Below, one piece after another: positions 41,742 through 49,323 of a stretch of 64,000 bases of DNA. Source of the stretch: Agmasoma carcini (nom. nud.) (taxonomy: Eukaryota > Microsporidia > Thelohaniidae); contig JAOXFI010000004.1 in NCBI GenBank assembly GCA_029232285.1, positions 62,001 through 126,000 of the forward strand, written 5' to 3'. Positions within the stretch are counted from its first letter, which is position 1; every line of letters begins with the position of its first letter. A program made the translations under genes and the position numbers. Under the pieces are notes generated by a model that saw only the letters and a list, made by a program, of their open reading frames with translations, had not been told where the DNA came from and ran no database searches.

Positions 41742-42470
41742 AAGGCTTATATGTTTAAATATCGAAGTATAACAGACTTAAACATGTATTATAGTTCTAG
41801 CTCGTCAAAGGAATTTTAAGGACCTACAGATATATAAATGATGAAGAGTTCAGACTTAAAATGTATGAAGGTGGAAAAGAAGGTTGTTGTATTAAAACGA
41901 GTCGAAAGAGATACGAACGACCATGTTCACTCTAACTTAAGATGGATAGATACCTCTTCTTATCGAAAATGTAACATGCCTGGTGCGCGTATAGATTACT
42001 AAATACTGCTGAAGCGCATCCTTATGGTCAGTATCCTTATAGTTTAGCTAAAATGGATCAAGACGGCATGATAAGTTTAAAATTGCTATCTTACGTATCC
42101 ATTTTTGGTGTTTTTACATCCACAAGAAACCTTCTTCATATTTAGCTTTGATCTTTTTGTAGGAAATATGAAAAAGGTGAAAAGGTTTCCAATCACCACT
42201 ACTCTACGACTTCCTGTATAATCATAATAGACATAACAAACCTATTTAATTTATAAATAAAAAACTTTTTTCTAAAATCCAAAGCTTCAATACAAATTCT
42301 TGTTTTTGGTTAAACTATTAAAAATGTTATCTGAATAATCTTATAAGATCAAGCAACATATAAACACAAAATATTTACAAATAAATTCTTATTTTGTTTG
42401 TTTTGTGGTCAAAATATTAACACCTAACTTTAAATTGTTGAACACAAAAATTTTGTCGTTTTTTCTTCCC
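41742..42470. other. Intergenic region with a doubtful 54-codon frame
   Basis: A 729-bp spacer. A short ATG frame at 41838-42002 encodes a basic 54-aa peptide; a frameshift would join it to HPYGQYPYS, MDQDGMISLKLL and more. It has no recognisable domain and is probably a relic. The end carries ACAAAAATTTTGTCG, the start element of the importin gene. Confidence 0.35.
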
Positions 42471-44891
42471 ATGAATTTGGACAATGCAGTGGAACTTTTG
42501 AAAAATGTCTTGCATCATGATAATAACATTAGAGACAACGCTTCAGAGACCTTAAGAGAACTCTCCGTACAAAGTTACCCTATATTTTTACAGACTTTCA
42601 TTCCTATAACAGTGAACAACAGCCTAAGCATAGTGGTTAGAAATACGGCTGTCATCATGTTACGTGATCTTCTTTATTCAGACAACAGAGCCAACCAAAA
42701 ATTTATTGAATCTCAATGGTATCAATGTCCTGAAGAGATTAGGTCGTATGCTCGTAGTTTCTTTGAAGAAAATCTTAATTGGAAGGAATTAAATATTCAA
42801 TACAATTTCTCTAACATTCTCGGCTCTATCGCTAGAATTGACTTTGCCTATAACATTAACACTGATTTCTTTACTAGAATGGGTGTTTTACTTCAAAATC
42901 CAGAATATGCAAAAGGTGTTCTCGAGGCTGTAGCTTTTGTATCAGATAAACTATATAACGAAACGAACTACGATCTTGATCCACTTGCTATCATCATATA
43001 CAATATAAGTACGTATTATCTAACCCAAGAAGTCGCAATACCAGAGCCTATTATACTTGCTTCCTTAAGATGCACCTATTGTTCTGTTGATGTGTTCTTT
43101 CCCATTCTTGATCAACAGGGTGCAAAAAATGCTTTCTTGTTATCTTTGTTCAAGTGTGATGACTATGGTAAGGAGGCTTTGGTGCAGGCTTTATCTATTA
43201 TAGTAAGGATTGTTGGTGACTACAGCAAACTTCTATCAGTTGAAATTGCAGGTATCTCAAAATATGTAAGTAGGTACTTTTCTGTCGATGATCCCGAAGT
43301 AAGATTGGAAGTATTTGAATTTTATACAATAATAGTTGATCTTGGTGATAAAAGTACATTGGAAAGGGATTTAGATTTAATATTACAACATTCTTATCAA
43401 TCGTTAACACAAGAATATGAAACAGACGAATGGACAGCCCACAAGGCGGCCACATCACTTTTAAAAGATATGACTAATGTTTTCAGAGGGGTGGTATTAA
43501 GTAATCCAATATCACAAAATTTTATAAAGGAAAAATTGAGCCAAAGTGATTCATCAAATATTGCTATAGCTGCTTTGGCCTTGGGAAGCGTTTGTGAAAA
43601 GGGATATGCTGATTTCTTAGAGTCTGCTTTGCAAGTGCTTATTTCTCAAATTGATAACGAAGATTGTCAAAAGGAAGTTTTATTTGGTATAGCTAGAATA
43701 TGTGAAGTTGATTCTGAGTGTGCTGATAACTTCCTAGAACAAATTTATTCTAAAGTAATATTTTTAATTACATCCAAATCAGAAAATATCGAATCTGCAT
43801 TTTGGGCTTTAAATTCGATATTCTTAGGCATTAAGAAAAGGGTTGTAAAACCCAAACCTAACTTTATAATATTTGCTAATTATGAAGAACTTATAAAATT
43901 CATAAAAATATGTTTTGATGAATATTCGTTGGACATTATTATGAGACAGCCAGTTCATTCGGCTTTCTGTAGTGCTATTTCAATATGCCCACCTAGACAT
44001 ACCCCAATAATTATTCACCTCTTAGATAATCTTTATGAGTTTATAACTTTATATATAAATCATTTTTTCACCGAAAACTATGAAAGAATGGTTGAGAGGG
44101 AAGATATTCTTAGTGATGCTGTTTTACTTGTTGAAAAGACGATTTCTAAGATACCTGATTTTGATGTTCGTAAGTTTGTAAAAATAATTAGTGAGATAAT
44201 GGGCTTTGAGTCCATTTCTACCAGGGGTGAAATTTATATTATCTTATCAAAACATTTAGAGCTATTTTCACCTGTCTTTGATGAGTGTATAGAGCTTGCC
44301 TTGAAGGATCTAAAAACAAGAGATGTATTTGTAGCAAAGACTGCTTCAAACTTTCTTTCAGATGTAGCCAATACCATGGGTAAAGATTTTATATCTTATT
44401 TAGATAATGTTGTTAACAAGACATTGGAGGCTACTTATTCAGATAGGACAGCAGGTAATGCTAAATCACATATAATAACATCTTTTGGTGACATTGCGGT
44501 TGCTGTTGGTGTATTTTTTGAACCGTACTTTGAAAAAGTACTTGGTTTGTGTTCATCTATAAATTCTTTAGAACGAAAAGATCATGAAGATTATGTGGAT
44601 GACCTTAGGCGGGGTATGCTTGTTTTGTTAGACAGTTTAATAGTAGCGATTGGTTCTACTTCTATTACTGATGAGAAATTACCTCACATAATTGAGTTAC
44701 TTACCAGATCAATAGAACAAGATGACGATTATTTATATATGGATGAATCTCTTACTCTTATTGAAGATATCAGTAAACTCTTTCAATTCCCTTTATGGAA
44801 TGAGAAGTGGTGTCAAAGCTTTTTTGAACGTTATGTAGAATTTGAGCCAACGGTAACAGACCGTATCAGAAGATTGCAAAGTGGGCTATAA
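42471..44891 (+). CDS. KAP95: Importin beta-1 (karyopherin KAP95)
   Basis: An 807-codon frame including stop, encoding 806 aa of HEAT repeats, close in length to yeast Kap95 (861 aa). The protein carries importin-alpha/NLS cargo through the nuclear pore and releases it on Ran-GTP. Family signals are the N-terminal ELLKNVLHHDNNIRDNASETL and VVRNTAVIMLRDLL (IBN_N region), DDPEVRLEVFEFYTII, and the acidic-loop neighbourhood TDEWTAHKAATSLL (about 315-330), then GKDFISYLDNVV and VYFEP-like VGVFFEPYFEKVL late in the chain. The open frame extends to a GTG at 42405. ATG at 42471 is chosen because AAAAATTTTGTCG lies about 25 bp before it. Confidence 0.9.
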   Translation: MNLDNAVELLKNVLHHDNNIRDNASETLRELSVQSYPIFLQTFIPITVNNSLSIVVRNTAVIMLRDLLYSDNRANQKFIESQWYQCPEEIRSYARSFFEENLNWKELNIQYNFSNILGSIARIDFAYNINTDFFTRMGVLLQNPEYAKGVLEAVAFVSDKLYNETNYDLDPLAIIIYNISTYYLTQEVAIPEPIILASLRCTYCSVDVFFPILDQQGAKNAFLLSLFKCDDYGKEALVQALSIIVRIVGDYSKLLSVEIAGISKYVSRYFSVDDPEVRLEVFEFYTIIVDLGDKSTLERDLDLILQHSYQSLTQEYETDEWTAHKAATSLLKDMTNVFRGVVLSNPISQNFIKEKLSQSDSSNIAIAALALGSVCEKGYADFLESALQVLISQIDNEDCQKEVLFGIARICEVDSECADNFLEQIYSKVIFLITSKSENIESAFWALNSIFLGIKKRVVKPKPNFIIFANYEELIKFIKICFDEYSLDIIMRQPVHSAFCSAISICPPRHTPIIIHLLDNLYEFITLYINHFFTENYERMVEREDILSDAVLLVEKTISKIPDFDVRKFVKIISEIMGFESISTRGEIYIILSKHLELFSPVFDECIELALKDLKTRDVFVAKTASNFLSDVANTMGKDFISYLDNVVNKTLEATYSDRTAGNAKSHIITSFGDIAVAVGVFFEPYFEKVLGLCSSINSLERKDHEDYVDDLRRGMLVLLDSLIVAIGSTSITDEKLPHIIELLTRSIEQDDDYLYMDESLTLIEDISKLFQFPLWNEKWCQSFFERYVEFEPTVTDRIRRLQSGL

Positions 44892-45074
44892 TTGATAATA
44901 TAGTTAAATAAACAATTATACAAATAATTTTACCTGTGATAAAACCTATTGTTTGATTTCTTACGTTATTTGTATTAGAATTTGGCTTGTGATTTATTAT
45001 CATAGAAATGTAAATTGTGTTTCTATTAAAATATAAATCGTGGGTTTACAAAAAATTTATCGTTATGAATCTTT

Positions 45075-45515
45075 TTATTCTTTTTTAACTCTTTCAATGC
45101 ATGTATCGTACCATATTTTGATTAGTTCTTTGTAGTATGATTCGTTTTTCAATTTCAAAAGCTTGTTTTCCTTTTCTAATCTTGAAATTGCTTCATCATC
45201 AAAAAATGGTGCTTCCTCGTGCTCCCTGTCTATAATTTCGTTTCTCAGAAGCTTAATTTCATTATTTAATTCGTTCAATGTCTGATAATCGGTGTTATAC
45301 TTTGTACTAATGCTCTGATCGTGTGTATATGCTACCAGCTTGCATATTTCCTCTGTATTTATCTCATCAATATTATAATACTTTCTAAAATGAGTTCTAA
45401 GATCTTCATATATACTTTCTTTCCTGATTGGTGTATATAGATTCATGGAAAGCTCAAATAATTCATCATTTGATACGTTTTCTCCTGTCTTAATTCTTTC
45501 CAAAACACTTTTCAT
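45075..45515 (-). CDS. Hypothetical coiled-coil protein
   Basis: A 146-aa soluble protein, not recognised. Residues about 75-135 are strongly helical with heptad-like spacing (LNELNNEIKLLRNEIIDRE, then AISRLEKENKLLKLKNESYY), so a coiled coil is likely. The first 60 residues form a compact helical segment. No known motif was seen. It is probably genuine because it begins with ATG and shares a 29-bp divergent spacer with the glycerol-3-phosphate dehydrogenase gene. Confidence 0.6.
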   Translation of the reverse strand: MKSVLERIKTGENVSNDELFELSMNLYTPIRKESIYEDLRTHFRKYYNIDEINTEEICKLVAYTHDQSISTKYNTDYQTLNELNNEIKLLRNEIIDREHEEAPFFDDEAISRLEKENKLLKLKNESYYKELIKIWYDTCIERVKKE

Positions 45516-45544
45516 AAATAAAACAAAAAAATTAAAAAAATAAC
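45516..45544. promoter_or_regulatory. 29-bp divergent start-to-start spacer
   Basis: The start codons of the coiled-coil gene (minus) and GPD (plus) are only 29 bp apart. The spacer is nearly all A on the plus strand (TAAAACAAAAAAATTAAAAA) with AAATT in the middle. It leaves room for at most one core promoter serving both directions, unless promoters lie within the coding regions. Confidence 0.5.
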
Positions 45545-46507
45545 ATGAAAGTTTTGATTATTGGTAATGGAAATTTTGGTACAACCATTTCTAAGGTTCT
45601 AGGAGAAAGTAATAATGTTACCCTGTGGGTTCATGAAGAGAAATATGATAACATGAATCTCTCAGATTGGATTAGAGATAAAAATTTGAATCCGAAATAT
45701 TTACCTGGTGTAGATCTTCCAAAAATGAATGTAATCACCGATTTTGATGCTACTGGATATGATGTTGTAATATTTTGTATTCCTCATCAATTTCTTGATT
45801 CAATCAAAAAGTTTACATTTTCAAGTGGGTCTAAATTTCTAAATCTTAGCAAAGGGCTTATTTTGGAAAATCAAAGATTAATGATGCCAGCTGAAAAGAT
45901 TTCACAAATCATTGGACATAAAGTTTCAACATTAAATGGTCCAAATATTGCCAATGAAATTGCAAATAACATGATTTGTGAAACTACAATAGGAGTGCAT
46001 GATGACAATGAAGGGAGTACATATTTAAAACTATTTTCAGCAATGAATCCTGAAATCACCACTTATAATGCTGGAATTGAACTTTTTTCTGGAATGAAGA
46101 ATATTATAAGCATTGGATATGGTGTCAGCACATGTTTTGGACATAATTTTCAATCAATAATATTCAGAAGAGGAATTTTAGAGATTAAAAGAGCATGTGA
46201 AATTCTAGGATTTGAATTTCCTTTGTTAAAAAGTTGTGGAATAGGTGATTTGTTGGTTAGTTCAATATGTGGAAGAAATTATAAATTTGGGGTTGAACTT
46301 TCAAAAAAATGCACCATAGAAGCCTTTGAAAAGCAAATGAATGATCAGAAATTGCAAGGGCCTGATGCAGCAAAGATGTTTTATGATTGGTTAAAAATAA
46401 ACAATCATGATTTGAACGATTTTCCAATTTCTGTAACAGTCTATAAAATATGCTTTGAAGGTGCAAATATGAATGAAATGAAAAAGGTTTTAAATAAACA
46501 GATTTAA
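45545..46507 (+). CDS. GPD1: NAD-dependent glycerol-3-phosphate dehydrogenase
   Basis: A 320-aa cytosolic enzyme interconverting DHAP and glycerol-3-phosphate with NAD(H). This links glycolysis to lipid synthesis and redox balance. The Rossmann motif is IIGNGNFGTTIS (about 5-16), the substrate loop is NLSKGLI (Lys102 in 320-aa numbering), the NGPNIANEIA block spans about 131-140, and the catalytic lysine is Lys185 in FSGMKNIISIGYG. GIGDLLVSSICGRNYKFG (about 232-249) closes the active site. The length is typical. Its TAA stop overlaps the stop of the convergent cyclase-like gene. Confidence 0.95.
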   Translation: MKVLIIGNGNFGTTISKVLGESNNVTLWVHEEKYDNMNLSDWIRDKNLNPKYLPGVDLPKMNVITDFDATGYDVVIFCIPHQFLDSIKKFTFSSGSKFLNLSKGLILENQRLMMPAEKISQIIGHKVSTLNGPNIANEIANNMICETTIGVHDDNEGSTYLKLFSAMNPEITTYNAGIELFSGMKNIISIGYGVSTCFGHNFQSIIFRRGILEIKRACEILGFEFPLLKSCGIGDLLVSSICGRNYKFGVELSKKCTIEAFEKQMNDQKLQGPDAAKMFYDWLKINNHDLNDFPISVTVYKICFEGANMNEMKKVLNKQI

Positions 46508-48909
46508 TATAAATTGTTGGGATCCAATTCTTCATCATCTAAGATTGGTATTACGTAATATATTCCATGGGTGTTAGGAAATCCTTTAAGGTTAAATTTA
46601 CCGATATCTTTCATATAAAATAATTCATTCAAATTTCCTATACACTGACAACAAAAGATTCCTGTGCCTAAATGAGCAACCCTATTAGATTTACTGATAC
46701 CTTGTCCTTCATAATACGGTGAAGTGTTTTCATTATCAATCGATGAAACTATTCCAATACCAGGTTCAACACCAATACTATCCAAAATTTGGTATACATG
46801 AATCGAAAATAATATGGCTGTATAATCTGAGGCAAATTTATAGAGATAATATGTGTTTCCATCATACAAGAATCTTCCTTCTAGGATCTCAGATAGAAAG
46901 GCAAAGATATTCGTTAAGTTGTGAGTTTCTTTGAAAATCAATGATTCAAATACATCTGGAAGGCTATTCATGTCTACATAGACATAATAATACCTTAGCC
47001 TATCATTTAATAGTTTTTCTAGGTCGTAGGTTAGAAGAACTGAATTGTAGACAACGCCACTATCCCTGTAAATCTCATGATGACTCATAAAATCTTCATA
47101 TGCAGTATTATATGTAGGTAAGGGAAGAGAAAGATCACTAAAATCAAGAAATTCAACTACTTCTTCAAAGAAGTCAAGATGATATTCTGAATTGACAATA
47201 GAATATTTGAGATTTAAAGGACAGCGGCACTGTATAAGATTGAAAACATCATTATAACAAGCTCTTGAAAGCCTTAGAACACAATTTCTTTTCTCTGAAA
47301 ATAGAGGAACGTCACAGAGGAGAGGTATAACCATCCAATTATGAACATTTTTGAAAATATTCATCGTATCCAAATTATCTAATCTAGAGCAATCACCATA
47401 GTTTTTTATGATGGCTGGAAGGTGATGTGATACAACAAATACGCTATTTGGAGTAATCAATGTAAATAATGCCCTTATGACTGTTTTCTTCGAGGGATTG
47501 TAATGTTCAGAGGTTTTATCACTTTTTCTTGTATTAAAACCCGTTGGATCCATAAAAACCTTCATTTTTAGCCTTTCTACGAATTTTTTAAGAAAATAAA
47601 CATTATTTTCAACCTTTGCTGCTGAAAGTGCAACCCCTTTGATTGTTTCTTTCAAATCTACATTTTCCGGTGTTTCTAAAACAATAATCAGCCTTTTAAA
47701 GTGTGGCTTATCAATTTTGATGCTATACTTTTGAATAAATGTGTTTTGAGTCTTACAAATGTGCCTTTTAATAGACCTCTTAAGGCTATTAGCCCTGCAA
47801 TTAAGATATGATGAATTAGCTACTATTGATTTAAGATGGTTAGGTAAGCCAACCATAACCGATCCATATGCCGTATCAGTTAAAAATAAGTTAATATGAA
47901 CTAAATCAACAAAATCTGTTAAAACCAAGTTAGATATTGGATTTTTAGATAAGTTTAAGGTTTTTACCTTGTTTGGTATGACCTTATCTAAGAAATTACC
48001 GGTAAAATCACCGTGTTTTAGGGATAGCATCAAAGGTACTTCAGTGATAAAGTTGTATTTTGCAGATATGAATTCAATTAGATTGTGCTTGAAGTTGATC
48101 TCTTTAAGATTACAATTATCAATGTATAATCTTTCTATGTTATTACATTTACTTAGATCTATACTCTTACAATTGTTCGCATTTATGATTCTTGCTGTTG
48201 TGAATAGCTTAAAATCTTCTTTGATATTTTGTACTTTAAGACTGTCAGTGAATACACTAAGATGAGTTAAAGGATTTGAAGAAAGATCAATATAAGAGAA
48301 TTTTGATTTGGAATTGAACTTTTTTATACAATTATGGGACAAGTTTAAGATTTTTGCAGTATGATGAAAGTTAACAAGCCTATTATAAGAAAGATCTAAG
48401 TAATTAAGCTTAATACCATCCATTTTTACAGTAATTAGACCACAGTTGCTAAGTCTAACCCATTTAAGAGATTTAGCAGAAACTAGAGAAATATATCTTA
48501 AGTCCGTATTTGGCATATTAAGATACGATAGATGGGTTATATTTAAAGATATATCATTACTTAGGCTTGATAATAGTTCTAGGTTGATACAGCTTATGAA
48601 ATAACTACAACGCAGTACTATCTTGTTATCAACGAATATTAGAAGTTTTGATTGTCTGAACTGCGCTTTCCGTAAAAGACGTGGTTTTCCATCGATGAAA
48701 TGATAAAAGAAAATATTTGGTTTTGCTAAAATTTTGTGAAATTCGTCCCATATGTAAGAAAATGAACCCTTTAGTTTACAATTAGCATTATTTATCAAAA
48801 ATCGAAAACTGTAAGTTGTGGTATTCTCGTTTTCACATTCATTATTGTTTATGAAGGTGATGGTATGACCAGATATTGTTTTTTCAATCTCTATTAAGTT
48901 TTCCATCAT
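46504..48909 (-). CDS. LRR protein with Cyr1-like (LRR-PP2C-cyclase) layout, cyclase apparently degenerate
   Basis: An 801-aa protein. Residues about 30-100 may be a ubiquitin/RA-like start. About 105-365 are leucine-rich repeats (LKWVRLSNCGL, LNYLDLSYNRL, KILNLSHNCI, FSYIDLSSNPL, VKTLNLSKNPI). About 400-600 fit the position and strand pattern of the PP2C-like domain. About 640-800 resemble a class III nucleotide cyclase: YVYVDMNSLPDVFES (Asp646 in place of the first metal Asp), HNLTNIFAFLSEILEG, LYDGNTYYLYKF, VEPGIGIVSS, then YYEGQGISKSNRVAHLGTG. The second metal site, normally GD, reads GN (Asn685). Fungal Cyr1 proteins have this order in about 2000 aa. Enzymatic activity is uncertain. MM start at 48909; the stop overlaps GPD. 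Confidence 0.7.
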   Translation of the reverse strand: MMENLIEIEKTISGHTITFINNNECENENTTTYSFRFLINNANCKLKGSFSYIWDEFHKILAKPNIFFYHFIDGKPRLLRKAQFRQSKLLIFVDNKIVLRCSYFISCINLELLSSLSNDISLNITHLSYLNMPNTDLRYISLVSAKSLKWVRLSNCGLITVKMDGIKLNYLDLSYNRLVNFHHTAKILNLSHNCIKKFNSKSKFSYIDLSSNPLTHLSVFTDSLKVQNIKEDFKLFTTARIINANNCKSIDLSKCNNIERLYIDNCNLKEINFKHNLIEFISAKYNFITEVPLMLSLKHGDFTGNFLDKVIPNKVKTLNLSKNPISNLVLTDFVDLVHINLFLTDTAYGSVMVGLPNHLKSIVANSSYLNCRANSLKRSIKRHICKTQNTFIQKYSIKIDKPHFKRLIIVLETPENVDLKETIKGVALSAAKVENNVYFLKKFVERLKMKVFMDPTGFNTRKSDKTSEHYNPSKKTVIRALFTLITPNSVFVVSHHLPAIIKNYGDCSRLDNLDTMNIFKNVHNWMVIPLLCDVPLFSEKRNCVLRLSRACYNDVFNLIQCRCPLNLKYSIVNSEYHLDFFEEVVEFLDFSDLSLPLPTYNTAYEDFMSHHEIYRDSGVVYNSVLLTYDLEKLLNDRLRYYYVYVDMNSLPDVFESLIFKETHNLTNIFAFLSEILEGRFLYDGNTYYLYKFASDYTAILFSIHVYQILDSIGVEPGIGIVSSIDNENTSPYYEGQGISKSNRVAHLGTGIFCCQCIGNLNELFYMKDIGKFNLKGFPNTHGIYYVIPILDDEELDPNNLY

Positions 48910-49034
48910 TCTTAGAATTGTTGGGTGAATTAAAAAATTTTATATTAAAATATCTTTTTGGACAAAATATATGAAAAATAAATATGAGAGTTAAAGTTAT
49001 AATTAAAATATAAATAATTGTTTAATAGATGACG

Positions 49035-49115
49035 TTTCAATGTGACTATGTGATGATGTGACCATGTGACTATGATAATGTGACTATGATAGTGTGACCA
49101 TGTGATTAATATATA
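49035..49115. repeat. Short degenerate tandem repeat (GTGACYATG)
   Basis: Between the cyclase-like gene and the formin gene, the motif GTGACTATG/GTGACCATG recurs about seven times with TGAT spacers in roughly 80 bp. The remaining bases of this 414-bp gap are plain AT-rich. Confidence 0.7.
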
Positions 49116-49323
49116 TTTTCTATTATACAAAAATGATATCAAACGATTTAAAATTTTAATCAAAACTGCACCATTTTAACATAAAATGATTATTTTATTA
49201 AGACAATATTTTACTATTAACTTATAGAATATATTCGCAAGTAAATCACTTTTATATATTTTTATCAACCATTATTACTATATAAACCTGATAATTCTTT
49301 ATATATCAGTTTATGAGTACTCT

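Noticed and set aside
41838..42002. 54-codon basic frame, with a possible frameshifted continuation (HPYGQYPYS, MDQDGMISL)
   Set aside because: A La-motif resemblance was considered but the match is too weak, and the frame is broken; noted only as a possible relic.
46504..48909. Secreted leucine-rich-repeat protein of the host-facing type
   Set aside because: No signal peptide at the N-terminus, and the C-terminal half fits the Cyr1-like layout better.
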